The notes under the pieces are model-generated. The model saw nothing but the letters and a program-made list of their open reading frames with translations. It was not told the DNA's origin and did no database searches. From Nitrobacter sp. NHB1 (GTDB lineage: Bacteria; Pseudomonadota; Alphaproteobacteria; Rhizobiales; Xanthobacteraceae), in the NCBI RefSeq assembly GCF_036964665.1, contig NZ_JBAMDA010000001.1:806001-870000 (forward strand): a stretch of DNA of 64,000 nt, written 5' to 3'. The position numbers and the translations under genes were made by a program. Position 1 is the stretch's first letter, and each line of letters starts with the position of its first letter. Shown in pieces: positions 37,563 through 47,879 of this stretch.

Positions 37563-39101
37563 ATGCCTACCGAGAGATTGTCGATGCGCCGGATCAGAGA
37601 AGTTTTACGTTTGAGGCACCAAGGGTTGACCGAGCGGGTCATCGCGCGGACCTTGGGGGTGAGTAATGGCGTGGTCCATGGCTACGTGCGGCGAGCGCGC
37701 CTGGCGGGGCTCGCCTGGCCACTTCCGGAAGGAATGGACGACGATGGCTTGGAACTGTTGCTATTCCCGGCACCGGCGTCAGCGTCGCAAAGCGACCGGC
37801 GCCCGATACCGGACTGGGCTTTTGTCGAGAAGGAGCTTCGCCGCCGCAGCGTGACGCGCCTGCTGCTCTGGGAAGAGTATCGCGCCGCCAATCCGGACGG
37901 CTTTGGCTACACCTGGTTTTGCACGACCTTCGAGGCCTGGAAGAACCGCGTGCGCCCGTCGATGCGCCAGACCCACATCGGCGGGGAGAAGGTGTTCGTT
38001 GATTTTGCCGGCGACACCATCGACGTCGTCGATCCGATCACCGGCGAAGCGCACGCCATGAAGCTGTTCGTCGCGGCGATGGGAGCCTCGAACTACACCT
38101 ACGCCGAGGCTTGCCCAAGCGAGAGCCTGTCCGACTGGATCGGCGTGCATACCAACCTGTTCAGGTATCTCGGCGGCGTGCCGAAGTTCGTGGTCTGCGA
38201 TAATCTCAAGGCCGCCGTGACCAACCCCGATCGCTACGATCCCGGGATCAACCGAACCTATGCCGAGATGGCCGGTCATTACGGCACCGCGATCCTTGCG
38301 GCGAGGCCGAGACGACCGAAGGACAAGGCCAAGGTCGAGGTCGCCGTCCAGATCGCACAGCGCTGGATTTTGGCGCGCCTGCGCAATCAACGGTTCTTTT
38401 CCCTGGCAGAGCTGAATGCTGCGATTCGTACCCTGGTTGTCGAGCTCAACGCCCGGCAGATGCGCGGATTCGGCACCAGCCGTGCCGAACTGTTTGCCGA
38501 GGTCGACCGTCCCAAGCTGGGGGAGTTGCCGGAGCAGCCCTATGTCTTTGCGCGCTGGAAGCGTTGCCGCGTCGCCCCCGATTATCACGTCGAGGTCGAT
38601 GGCCATTGGTATTCCACGCCGTATCGCCTGATCCGTGAACTCGTCGATGTTCGCATCACCGACAAGACGGTCGAGATCTTCCACAAGGGCCAGAGGATTG
38701 CCAGCCACCCGCGTGCGCCGAACCGGCGCGGCCACACCACAATTGCCGACCACATGCCGAGCGCGCATCGCCGCTACGGCAAGTGGACGCCGGGAGGGCT
38801 GATCGCCGCCGGCGAGAAGATCGGCCCATCGACCGCGGCGTTTTTCCAGGCCGTCATCGCGGCCCGGCCGCATCCAGAACAAGGCTTTCGCACCTGCCTC
38901 GGCATCCTGGCGCTGACCAGGAGCTACGACGATGCCCGCATCGACGCCGCCTGCCGGCGCGGCATCCTGATCAAGGCGCATTCCGTCGCCTCGATCCGTT
39001 CGATCCTCAAGAACGGACTGGATCGCGCATTCCTCGACGAGGCAACCGACGACCACCCCCTGCGCCACGGCAACATCCGCGGTCAGGACTATTTCCACTG
39101 A
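37563..39101 (+). CDS. istA: IS21-family transposase IstA
   Basis: A 512-residue DDE transposase. The N-terminal helix-turn-helix is around MRRIREVLRLRHQGLTERVIARTLGVSNGVVHGYV. The catalytic core shows Asp in VFVDFAGDTIDVV, Asp in FVVCDNLKAAV, and Glu in KDKAKVEVAVQI, followed by the Mu-type C-terminal domain (HVEVDGHWYSTPYRLI). Length is normal. istB starts 15 bp downstream. Confidence 0.95.
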   Translation: MPTERLSMRRIREVLRLRHQGLTERVIARTLGVSNGVVHGYVRRARLAGLAWPLPEGMDDDGLELLLFPAPASASQSDRRPIPDWAFVEKELRRRSVTRLLLWEEYRAANPDGFGYTWFCTTFEAWKNRVRPSMRQTHIGGEKVFVDFAGDTIDVVDPITGEAHAMKLFVAAMGASNYTYAEACPSESLSDWIGVHTNLFRYLGGVPKFVVCDNLKAAVTNPDRYDPGINRTYAEMAGHYGTAILAARPRRPKDKAKVEVAVQIAQRWILARLRNQRFFSLAELNAAIRTLVVELNARQMRGFGTSRAELFAEVDRPKLGELPEQPYVFARWKRCRVAPDYHVEVDGHWYSTPYRLIRELVDVRITDKTVEIFHKGQRIASHPRAPNRRGHTTIADHMPSAHRRYGKWTPGGLIAAGEKIGPSTAAFFQAVIAARPHPEQGFRTCLGILALTRSYDDARIDAACRRGILIKAHSVASIRSILKNGLDRAFLDEATDDHPLRHGNIRGQDYFH

Positions 39102-39116
39102 ACCCTGGAGATCCCT

Positions 39117-39878
39117 ATGCTGACACATCCTACCCACGAACGGCTGATCACGCTCGGCTTGACCGGCATGGCCAAGGCCATGGAGGAACAACGACGATCA
39201 CCCGATCTCAACGCGCTGTCGTTCGAGGAGCGCGTCGGCTTGCTGGTTGATCGCGAGGCCGCAGAGCGCGACACCAAACGTCTCACCACCCGCCTCAAAT
39301 TCGCAGCCCTTCGGCAAAACGCATGCGTGGAAGATATCGACCTGCGCACGCCGCGCGGCATCGATCGCGCTGTGTTCGCCAAATTGATCGCCGGCGATTG
39401 GATCGCCCGTCATCAGAACCTGCTGATCACCGGGGCAACCGGGCTCGGCAAAAGTTGGATTGCCTGTGCACTTGGCCACAAGGCCTGTCGCGACAATCGA
39501 TCGGTCCAATACCATCGCGTGCCCCGCCTGTTCGAGGCGCTCGCGCTGGCCCGCGGCGACGGCCGCTATGGCCGCCTGCTCAAAACCATCAGCCGCGTGC
39601 AGCTGCTGGTACTCGACGATTGGGGCCTGTCGGTGCTCAACCCGTCAGAGCGACGCGACCTTCTCGAGATCCTCGATGATCGCCACGGTCGCGCCTCCAC
39701 CGTCGTCACCAGCCAGGTCCCGGTCGATCAATGGCACGCCGTCATCGGCGACCCAACATTGGGCGACGCCATCCTGGACCGCCTCGTTCACAACGCCCAC
39801 CGCCTCCAACTCAGCGGAGAAAGCATGCGAAAACAGAACGCGCGAAACAGAACGCTTGACGAAGCCGCGAACCCCTGA
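39117..39878 (+). CDS. istB: IS21-family helper ATPase IstB
   Basis: A 253-residue DnaC-like AAA+ ATPase that assists IstA in target selection. Walker A is GATGLGKSWIACALG, Walker B is LLVLDDWGL, and the arginine-rich region VVTSQVP(V)DQWH is typical. It shows the usual start MLTHPTHERLITLGLTGMA. Intact and of normal length. Confidence 0.95.
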   Translation: MLTHPTHERLITLGLTGMAKAMEEQRRSPDLNALSFEERVGLLVDREAAERDTKRLTTRLKFAALRQNACVEDIDLRTPRGIDRAVFAKLIAGDWIARHQNLLITGATGLGKSWIACALGHKACRDNRSVQYHRVPRLFEALALARGDGRYGRLLKTISRVQLLVLDDWGLSVLNPSERRDLLEILDDRHGRASTVVTSQVPVDQWHAVIGDPTLGDAILDRLVHNAHRLQLSGESMRKQNARNRTLDEAANP

Positions 39879-39998
39879 ACCAATCACCAAGTCGGCCAAA
39901 GCGGCTGCTCATGATCGCCTGAAATGTCTGCTCACGATCAAATGAAACGAGCGCTCACCATCGAGTGAAATCGCCGCTCACGATCACCGAAATGCGCA

Positions 39999-40004
39999 AA
40001 GCAT
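39999..40004. repeat. Right target-site duplication of the IS21-type element
   Basis: AAGCAT directly after the right terminus, matching 37382-37387. Confidence 0.8.
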
Positions 40005-40034
40005 CAAGCAACCTGTTTAAGGCGCAAGAATCCT

Positions 40035-40823
40035 ATGTTCCATCGTTGGTCGCTGCTCTTTGCTACGTTCGCAATAATAGGCGCAATTTGTGGGCGCGCA
40101 TACGCCGAAGAAGACGTGTTGATAAAAAGGGTCAAGACAACGTGGCGAGCGCAAGATGGAGCGACGACAGACGATATACTGTCTCACGCTACCAAGGTTG
40201 CCCATTTTGTCCCGAGAGGGTGGGGGGTCGGCCAGAAGCATGACTCTGAAGACCCCGTGTTCCTGTCGTGGTCCAGAAGCCAAAGCGACAAGCCAGACGA
40301 CGAGCACACAATCACATGGGATATATCGGCGAGCGGCGTCATGTCACTCGGGCCAGCCTACGCGAAAACAATGGAACTCGGCTGGCGACCGTTTGCGCTG
40401 TCTCTGATTGCTCGTGAGGTAGCGGACCACTACCCAGAGCCTGACGTTACATTCTTACGTGATACGTCCAACTACGACTTTGTCGCTACGGCGCAGGGTG
40501 GACTAGGCGATCTACTGAAGAAAGGGCGCTGCACAATCGGCAACCCTGTATCTCTCGAGTACGTTGTCCTGCCCGACGAGGCATCAAAGGATGATCTTTG
40601 GCGGCTACAGCTTTCGGTGAATTGTAAGATCACAGGCCCGTCGTACTTTACGCGCGATGGCATCATCATATTCAAAAAGAAGAATCGTGACGCGTGGCAG
40701 CCTGCCTCATTTTTTGCTCACCGCATCGCCAAATATCCTGCCGGACATTGGTTCGAACAGGAGGAACCAGACGAAAAAAGAACGTTTGATGCGGTCCGCA
40801 AAGCGCTCAAGGGAACGCGGTAG
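40035..40823 (+). CDS. Unknown exported protein next to the insertion sequence
   Basis: A 262-residue protein with a signal peptide (MFHRWSLLFATFAIIGAICG, cleavage near RAYAE). The mature part is mixed alpha/beta by eye, with one GRCTIGNPVSLEY cysteine and another in SVNCKITGPSYF, and no motif I recognise. Codon choice and base composition are less GC-rich than in neighbouring housekeeping genes, suggesting transfer. The insertion sequence ends about 31 bp before the ATG, so any original promoter has been displaced. I cannot assign a function. Confidence 0.7.
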   Translation: MFHRWSLLFATFAIIGAICGRAYAEEDVLIKRVKTTWRAQDGATTDDILSHATKVAHFVPRGWGVGQKHDSEDPVFLSWSRSQSDKPDDEHTITWDISASGVMSLGPAYAKTMELGWRPFALSLIAREVADHYPEPDVTFLRDTSNYDFVATAQGGLGDLLKKGRCTIGNPVSLEYVVLPDEASKDDLWRLQLSVNCKITGPSYFTRDGIIIFKKKNRDAWQPASFFAHRIAKYPAGHWFEQEEPDEKRTFDAVRKALKGTR

Positions 40824-40977
40824 CGCTTGCGGCGCAATACGCCCATTCGTCCATCGCCGGTTTGCGAAGCATGCACCGCTCCAGCACCCAAATACCGACA
40901 TTGCCTAATGGCGGCGCTGAAAGAGTCGAGCCGCTATCGTTCGGCGGCTATTTTGTCGATCAGTCCCAATTCAACCA

Positions 40978-41178
40978 ATGAACGCTGATTTTTCTTTTTG
41001 GGTTTCGGTCGCGCGGGTCTGGTTATGGTCGGATGAAGCTCAGCGCCTGCGTAAGGAGGCGCGCGGTACTCAGCCCGGCGTTGAGCGAGAGCGGTTAATC
41101 CGAAAGGCACGACAAGCTGAAACAGCGTCGCGCATCGACAAGTGGCTGTCGTCCCCAGGCCTTCAGGCACCAAGATAA
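40978..41178 (+). CDS. Small hypothetical protein with helical charged repeat
   Basis: A 66-residue protein ending KARQAETASRIDKWLSSPGLQAPR. A short helix-forming stretch with many Arg, Glu and Ala, followed by (R/K)KARQAETAxxxxxWLxSPGL, matches small proteins I associate with Bradyrhizobium relatives; function unknown. No clear ribosome site is seen and the N-terminus may differ. A terminator in the opposite direction lies just after it. Confidence 0.5.
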   Translation: MNADFSFWVSVARVWLWSDEAQRLRKEARGTQPGVERERLIRKARQAETASRIDKWLSSPGLQAPR

Positions 41179-41207
41179 TGGGGCAGATATCACGCCTGGC
41201 GCACAAA

Positions 41208-41230
41208 ACCCGCCGGGCATCCCGGCGGGT
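41208..41230 (-). terminator. Rho-independent terminator of the PRC-barrel gene
   Basis: Stem ACCCGCCGGG / CCCGGCGGGT with a 3-base loop; on the minus strand it continues into TTTTG. It lies 28 bp beyond the stop codon at 41258. Confidence 0.85.
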
Positions 41231-41257
41231 AAGTTTCAGTAACTGAAATTCCAATGC

Positions 41258-41623
41258 TTAGCCGGGATGCATCACCCACTCGTTATCATGCTTGTGGAGC
41301 ACTGCGTATCGGGCATTCCGATCAAAGATGGTTTCGGTGCCATGCTTCGGGCGGCCTTTCAGTCGGCTCCCGCTTATGTCGGAACTGTACACACCAAGAT
41401 CAGCGTCGTATCTTAGCAGATTCCAAGGTACCATGTGATGATCATCGCCGAAGCCAAGAAAGCCGCCGAAACCCAGTACAGCGTGGGCAATTTCCCCGCT
41501 CTTCCTGTCAACCATCACACGTTTGATTGAACCTATCTTCTTTTTCTCGGCGCCGTAGACAGCTTTCCCAGACTTTCTATCGCTGGCGATCAAGTGGTCG
41601 GTTCTCCTTTTTTTCATGGACAT
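41258..41623 (-). CDS. PRC-barrel domain protein
   Basis: A 121-residue protein with one PRC-barrel (about 10-90): LIASDRKSGKAVYGAEKKKIGSI, then VMVDRKSGEIAHAVLGFGGFLGFGDDHHMVPWNLLRYD. Such stand-alone PRC-barrel proteins are frequent in Rhizobiales, often stress-induced, with no defined activity. AAGGAGAAT lies directly before the ATG at 41623; a second in-frame ATG two codons on (41617) has better spacing. It has its own terminator. Confidence 0.88.
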   Translation of the reverse strand: MSMKKRRTDHLIASDRKSGKAVYGAEKKKIGSIKRVMVDRKSGEIAHAVLGFGGFLGFGDDHHMVPWNLLRYDADLGVYSSDISGSRLKGRPKHGTETIFDRNARYAVLHKHDNEWVMHPG

Positions 41624-41959
41624 ATTCTCCTTTCTCTACAATTAGTTAAGCGACAGGCGCTTGAAACGTTCCGGGGCCGCGCGATCTGTCGCACTTTGGG
41701 CAGGCAACTCTCGTTACTCGGGCGAACTGGCCGCGCTTTTCACTTCGGAGGGAGGCGTTGACCAGCGCGTTCAATTCGCGATCGATGCTCTGCCTGACTC
41801 AGCCAGTTCTGCTAGGTCGCGGATGGCGGTCATATCGCCGTCCCTGTAGATTCCAGGACGGCTTCCTGCGCTTCGACTGGACCCGGTGCCGGCCCGACAG
41901 CGATCAGCGCGAGCACGCATTATTGAACTATTGAATAATTTTTTGTCTAAATGCGGAGG
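41624..41959. other. Gap between PRC-barrel gene and tRNA-Arg, no gene recognised
   Basis: 336 bp with no supported reading frame. The stretch before the tRNA 3' end is AT-rich (TTATTGAACTATTGAATAATTTTTT), which on the minus strand would follow the tRNA and may serve as its terminator. Confidence 0.45.
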
Positions 41960-42036
41960 TGGCGCGCTCGGAGAGATTCGAACTCCCGGCCCTCGGAATC
42001 GAAATCCGATGCTCTATCCAGCTGAGCTACGAGCGC
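41960..42036 (-). tRNA. tRNA-Arg (anticodon UCG)
   Basis: 77 nt including an encoded CCA. Acceptor GCGCTCG pairs with CGAGCGC. The D-loop contains AGCTGGATAGAGC, the anticodon stem-loop is TCGGA-TTTCGAT-TCCGA giving UCG, and the T-arm is GGGAGTTCGAATCTCTC with the invariant TTCGAAT. It reads CGA codons' family (with wobble modification). Confidence 0.95.
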
Positions 42037-42404
42037 ACGCGTCCCTTTATAGAAAGGGCAGGGTCTCGATGTCACGCGGTTTGCTCGGACCAGCCACGTT
42101 TCTCTCGCCGGAGCGATGGCTGCGCCGACGGTCCGAAGCGGCTATCGCGGCGACCGGGGCGAGGGCTTCTGTCTCTCTATGGCTTGCGTATCACTCGGGA
42201 CATGCCGCCGCCAAGTCATTGATTTCAATAATTCAATGTGTGGCAAAAAGGTGACGCCGCGCTGAAATCACCCCGCTCGTCAGCTATGGTTGTTTCAATT
42301 GGGCCGTCCGACGCTAATCTGATGCCCATTACGTTGCGGATTTCCTCGATATTCCACGGAGATGGAAAGGGAGCCTCGCATCAAAAATAGTTTCGGGTGG
42401 CGGT
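42037..42404. other. Intergenic between tRNA-Arg and the TPR/barrel gene
   Basis: 368 bp. No supported gene or repeat. The tRNA promoter (minus strand) and the promoter of the plus-strand gene at 42405 should both lie here; I see no clear operator. Confidence 0.45.
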
Positions 42405-43745
42405 GTGAAACTTGTTCGGACGGCGAAAACCGTATCCATTTTGCTCACGATGATTGCCTGCTGCTCCGGGGCTGCGGCGCAATCGCCGGCGCCGCCTGTC
42501 ACGGCAGCGGTCGTGGTCCAGCAGGACTACGACGCGCTGTTCCAGCAGATGTACAAAAACCCCTCCAACCTGGAGGTGAGTTTCAAGTTCGCCGAGCAGG
42601 CCGTGAAGCGCGGCGACTATGAAGCCGCCATCGGCGCGCTCGAACGCATGCTGTTCTTCAATCCGAATCTGCCGCGCGTGAAACTCGAACTGGGCGTGCT
42701 GTATTTCAAGCTCGGCTCGTATGAACTCGCGCGCAGTTATTTTCAGGAGGCCATCAAGGCTGCCGACGCCCCTGATGACATCAGGGCTCAGGTCCGCGCC
42801 TATCTGACCGAAATCGACCGCCGGCTGGCGCGATACGAGTTCAGCGTGTTTACCACCTCCGGCTTCCGCTATCAGACCAACGCCAACTTTGGTCCCAGCA
42901 GCCTGATGGTGCGCGCCCTGGGTCAGGATGCACTTCTCGACGGCGCGTTCGGCAAACGGCCCGATTGGAATTTCTTCCAGACACTCACAGCCAACTACGC
43001 CTACAAGATCGGCACGCGTGGGGACGCCATCGAAGCGAGCTTCCTCGGCGTCAATTCACGCCAGTACAAGCTCAACCAGTTCAATCTCGGCCTGGTCGAA
43101 CTCGTCGTCGGCCCGCGCATCGGGATCGGCCAAAACGCATCGTTCAAGCTTTACGGAATCGGCGATCAGGTCTGGCTCGGGGACGCCAATTATTTCTCGG
43201 CCGGCGGCGGCGGCGTGTCCGCTCGCACGACGGTCGGCGATCTCGGGCTTCTGGAGGCGTTCGTCGAGCAGCGGCACCGTGATTTCTCGGACTCGCCCAA
43301 CTTTCCGACGGCCAGCCAGCAGACCGGCGATCTGCTGTCGGCGGCGGTGACGTCGGATTTGCGCTTCGGACCGCTGCACTGGACGGCGCGCGCCGGATAC
43401 GATCAGAATCGCGCGATCTTCGACTATTACTCCTACAAGCGCTACTCGATCGACATGGCTTTTCCGTACGGGTTCACCCTGTCGGTGTTCGGAACGCCGC
43501 ATCAGTTCGTGATCGCGCCGACGATCGGCTTTAGCTGGGCGAATTATGATGCGTCCAATCCGATCGTCGACCCCTTCACGGCGCGGAACGACAGGGAGCA
43601 ACGCTACGGCGCGATCTTCGATGCGCAAGTGTACAAAAACGTCGGCGTGCGGACGCAGGTCCAATATATGAAGATCGATTCCACGCTGCCGAATTACACG
43701 ACCGACAACTTTTCAGTCTCGATCGGACCGACCGCGCGGTTTTGA
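42405..43745 (+). CDS. Outer-membrane protein with TPR N-terminus and beta-barrel C-terminus
   Basis: A 446-residue exported protein starting at GTG: signal peptide ending CCSGAAAQS, a TPR-like helical part (about 40-140: KRGDYEAAIGALERML, KLGSYELARSYFQEAI), and a beta-rich C-terminal part of about 290 residues that ends in the aromatic Phe of SIGPTARF, as in outer-membrane barrels. The layout recalls surface lipoprotein assembly modifiers (Slam) and related TPR-porins. It is followed by a CHASE2-type cyclase gene, a pairing that may be functional. Function unknown. The GTG start follows GGGTGG; other starts are possible. Confidence 0.75.
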   Translation: MKLVRTAKTVSILLTMIACCSGAAAQSPAPPVTAAVVVQQDYDALFQQMYKNPSNLEVSFKFAEQAVKRGDYEAAIGALERMLFFNPNLPRVKLELGVLYFKLGSYELARSYFQEAIKAADAPDDIRAQVRAYLTEIDRRLARYEFSVFTTSGFRYQTNANFGPSSLMVRALGQDALLDGAFGKRPDWNFFQTLTANYAYKIGTRGDAIEASFLGVNSRQYKLNQFNLGLVELVVGPRIGIGQNASFKLYGIGDQVWLGDANYFSAGGGGVSARTTVGDLGLLEAFVEQRHRDFSDSPNFPTASQQTGDLLSAAVTSDLRFGPLHWTARAGYDQNRAIFDYYSYKRYSIDMAFPYGFTLSVFGTPHQFVIAPTIGFSWANYDASNPIVDPFTARNDREQRYGAIFDAQVYKNVGVRTQVQYMKIDSTLPNYTTDNFSVSIGPTARF

Positions 43746-43760
43746 GCCGGACGTGTTCTC

Positions 43761-43811
43761 TAAGCGCGTACTTCGCAAAAGTGGATACCGGTTTTGCGGA
43801 ATACGCGCTAG
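43761..43811. repeat. Palindromic repeat, GCGCGTA family
   Basis: Arms GCGCGTACTTCGCAAAA and TTTTGCGGAATACGCGC surround GTGGATACCGG. The central GTGGATACCGG is the same core as in the family A repeats, so both families share a loop sequence but have different arms. Confidence 0.85.
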
Positions 43812-44032
43812 TGTGCCGGTAACATTCGCGCCGTCTCGCTGTTCCGGCGGGTTGTCGAACCACCGATCGCAAATCATCGAACCGGATTAAGACCTTTGTC
43901 GTCGTCCCTTCGTTGCGCCGATCTCAGCTTGCCCGGGTGGTTCGCAGGAGCGCGCCGCGGATCGATGATTCACCTTTCGACCTGCATCGGCAGCATTGGC
44001 CATCTGGTCGCATCTGCAATCGAGGCCGGACG

Positions 44033-46333
44033 ATGAAGGCTGCGGCGCGTTTGCGCGGCACCTTGCGCGTGCGGGCCATGCTGGCGTGGGCGCGTCTACG
44101 CCGCCTGATGCGCAATAAAAATCTCCGCGCCGTCGGTGCGGCGGTGGCGACGCTTGTGCTGCTCACCTCGCTGCGCGCTTACGATCCGCGCATCGTCACC
44201 GAATTGAAGGAGCGCACGTTCGATACCTATCAGCGGCTTAAGCCGCGAGACTATACCGACCTGCCGGTGCGGATTGTCGATATCGACGAGGCCTCGATCG
44301 CCGAATACGGACAATGGCCGTGGCCGCGGACGCGTCTTGCCGCGCTGACCCGCCGGCTTGCCGACCTTGGCGCCGGCGTGATCGCCTACGACGTCATCTT
44401 TTCTGAACCCGATCGCACCACGCCGAGCCGGCTTGCCAACGACTTGAAGGACTCCGGCTCACCCGATCTCGACCAGACCATGAAACTGCTCGCGAACCTG
44501 CCGGATCACGATCGGGCGTTCGCGGATGCTATCGGCAAGACGGGGGTCGTGCTCGGCTTTGCCGCCGGCAACGCCGCCAATGACAAGCGTCCGCCGGTTC
44601 GGGCCGGACTGGCCTTTGTCGGCGTCAATCCGACAAAGGTGCTTGCGCCGTTTCATGGCACGGTATCGAACCTGCCGATCTTCAACGACGCGGCCGCGGG
44701 GATCGGCGGCATCAATCTGAGCTCGCACGATCGCGCCGGCATCGTCCGCCGCGTCCCCATGCTGTTTTCCGACGGTGCGCACATCTATCCCGGCCTTGCG
44801 ATCGAGGCGCTGCGCGTCGCCCAGAACCAGAAAAGCATCATCGTCCGCGGGACCGGATCGAGCGGCGACAGCGACACCGGTCACGCGGCGCTGATCGATA
44901 TGCGCGTCGGCGCGTTCAAGCTGCCACTGACCAGCAACGGCGAGTCCTGGGTCTATTTCAGCCGCGACCGGCCGCAACGTTACGTGTCGGTGAAAGACGT
45001 TCTCGACCCTGCCAAGGAGGCTGAGGTCAAGCCCCGCATCGACGGCGCGATCGTCCTCGTCGGTGCGTCGGCCGCGGGTCTGATGGATGCACGCGCGACG
45101 CCGCTCGGCGGGCTGGTCCCGGGCGTGGCGATCCAGGCGCAACTGATCGAACAGATCCTCGCGCAGGACTTCATCGAGCGCCCGGACTGGACCGACGGGC
45201 TCGAGATCGTCCTGACCGTATTGTTCGGCGCATTGGTCGCAGGCCTGGTTCTGACGTTCGGCGCCCGGTTTTCATTCTATGCCGGCGTGGTGGTGTTCGT
45301 GGCAGGGCTCGCGGGATCGTGGATCGCGTTTTCGCATTTCCGGCTGTTGATCGATCCGATCTTCCCCTCGCTGGCGGCGCTGGCGGTCTATATCGCCGTC
45401 GAGCGCGTGCTTCACGTCGCCTCCGATCACGAGAAGAAATTCGTGCGTCAAGCTTTCGGGCAGTATCTCGCGCCGGAGCTGCTGTCGCAGCTTGAGAATT
45501 CGCCGCAGGCGATGCGGCTCGGCGGCGAGTCCCGCGACATCTCCGTCATGTTCATGGATGTGCGTGGCTTTACGCCGATCTCCGAAGCTCTGACGGCGAC
45601 GGAACTTGTCGATTTCATCAATACGCTGCTGTCGCCGCTGTCGGATGCGATCCAGGACGAGCTAGGGACGATCGACAAGTACATCGGCGATTCGATCATG
45701 GCGTTCTGGAACGCGCCGGTGGACGTTCCCGATCATGCGACACGGGCCTGCCGCGCCGCGCTCAAGATGCGCGAGGCGCTCGACGCGCTCAACGACTCCG
45801 ACGTCTTCGGGTTTTCCGCGCGCGGTTTCGAGGACCCCCGCGTCAGGATCGGGATCGGCATCAATGCCGGACTGGCCTGCGTCGGCAACATGGGATCGCA
45901 AAGGCGTTTCAATTATTCCGCCATGGGCGATGTTGTGAACGTGGCGGCCCGGATCGAGTCGGCAAGCAAGGCGCTCAATGTTGACCTTTTGGTCTCGGAA
46001 GACGTGGCGCAGCGGGCCAGGGGGATCGCGCTGCTTGAGGCAGGTGAAATCCTGTTGAAAGGCAAGTCCCGGCCGACCAAGATTTACGCGATCGCGGGCG
46101 ACGAGGCGGTGGCGGCGTCGCCGGAATTCGTCGAATGGAGGCGTCTGCACGGCGCGCTGCTGGCCGGGATCAAAGCCGGTCGTGCGCATGAGGCGAGCGC
46201 CGCGCTGGCGGGGTGTCACGAACTCGCCAGCGAGGACATGCAGGATTTTTATCGCCATTTTGCCGAACAGATCGCACGGCTCGACGGCGCGCCGCTGCAA
46301 CGGCCCGCTTCGGCAGGATCACCGAATTATTAG
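44033..46333 (+). CDS. Membrane adenylate cyclase with CHASE2 sensor domain
   Basis: A 766-residue protein: a membrane helix (about 32-48), a CHASE2 extracytoplasmic domain (about 60-380: RIVDIDEASIAEYGQWPWPR, VIAYDVIFSEPDRT, YFSRDRPQRYVSVKDVL), three membrane helices (about 390-470), and a class III cyclase domain. Catalytic features are the metal Asp in VMFMDVRGFTP and in YIGDSIMAFWNAP, substrate Lys in IDKYIGD, and Asn/Arg in GDVVNVAARIES. It would make cAMP in response to a periplasmic signal. ATG 44033 follows GAGG; the frame extends to 43913. It is next to a TPR/barrel gene. Confidence 0.93.
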   Translation: MKAAARLRGTLRVRAMLAWARLRRLMRNKNLRAVGAAVATLVLLTSLRAYDPRIVTELKERTFDTYQRLKPRDYTDLPVRIVDIDEASIAEYGQWPWPRTRLAALTRRLADLGAGVIAYDVIFSEPDRTTPSRLANDLKDSGSPDLDQTMKLLANLPDHDRAFADAIGKTGVVLGFAAGNAANDKRPPVRAGLAFVGVNPTKVLAPFHGTVSNLPIFNDAAAGIGGINLSSHDRAGIVRRVPMLFSDGAHIYPGLAIEALRVAQNQKSIIVRGTGSSGDSDTGHAALIDMRVGAFKLPLTSNGESWVYFSRDRPQRYVSVKDVLDPAKEAEVKPRIDGAIVLVGASAAGLMDARATPLGGLVPGVAIQAQLIEQILAQDFIERPDWTDGLEIVLTVLFGALVAGLVLTFGARFSFYAGVVVFVAGLAGSWIAFSHFRLLIDPIFPSLAALAVYIAVERVLHVASDHEKKFVRQAFGQYLAPELLSQLENSPQAMRLGGESRDISVMFMDVRGFTPISEALTATELVDFINTLLSPLSDAIQDELGTIDKYIGDSIMAFWNAPVDVPDHATRACRAALKMREALDALNDSDVFGFSARGFEDPRVRIGIGINAGLACVGNMGSQRRFNYSAMGDVVNVAARIESASKALNVDLLVSEDVAQRARGIALLEAGEILLKGKSRPTKIYAIAGDEAVAASPEFVEWRRLHGALLAGIKAGRAHEASAALAGCHELASEDMQDFYRHFAEQIARLDGAPLQRPASAGSPNY

Positions 46334-46342
46334 CTCGGCCTC

Positions 46343-47470
<1,128 letters not shown>

Positions 47471-47879
47471 GGCAATTTCTCTTCTTTGTCGGTGCTTATG
47501 TGAAAAGCGCGCGAGCACCCCGCGGCAAACTCGTGTTGCCGCATAGCATAGGTTCGGGCGCTATAGGCCGCAAACGATGAATCGCGATTTTGTAACACGC
47601 CGGCATGGCTTGGCATCGCGGTGTTGCGTGGCCGGGTGGGGGCTCTGTGGGGCGGCAGGCGCAAGGTGGCTGCCCGGGGCCGAATGCTGTCACGGCAAAT
47701 AAAGGACGCCGAAGCAACTTCAGATTCTCAGGAACGTCACCAATTACAGAGCGCGGTCAATTCGGAATCGACACGTCTCGATTTCGGCTGCGGGCCAGGC
47801 ATCGAGGGGTGCGTAATCATCATGAAGGGACGCGAGGGCGTCCCTTCATGCGCTTTTCTGAGGTCGACGCCTGTCTGCG
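47471..47879. other. Intergenic with a hairpin, no gene recognised
   Basis: 409 bp. A perfect hairpin ATGAAGGGACGC / GCGTCCCTTCAT at 47822-47849 lies 31 bp beyond the peroxiredoxin stop; a short T-run follows it only on the plus strand, so it is a plausible but atypical terminator for the minus-strand gene. The rest holds the formaldehyde dehydrogenase promoter. Confidence 0.5.

Larger units (their letters stand above)
37388..39998 (+). mobile_element. Complete IS21-family insertion sequence
   Basis: 2611 bp with istA and istB. The ends are imperfect inverted repeats: left TGCGTGTTTCGCGGGATCG, right (reverse complement) TGCGCATTTCGGTGATCG. Inside both ends the motif GATCGTGAGCA is repeated several times (four copies at 37402-37482 on the left; four degenerate copies at 39908-39985 on the right in inverted orientation), the multiple transposase-binding sites typical of IS21. 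A 6-bp direct repeat AAGCAT flanks the element. Both genes appear intact, so the element may be active. Confidence 0.93.

Noticed and set aside
37779-39191. 470-codon minus-strand frame in istA
   Set aside because: Antisense to a transposase with intact catalytic residues.
41959-42222. Frame MARSERFELPALGIEI over tRNA-Arg
   Set aside because: Well-known artefact of translating the tRNA-Arg gene antisense.
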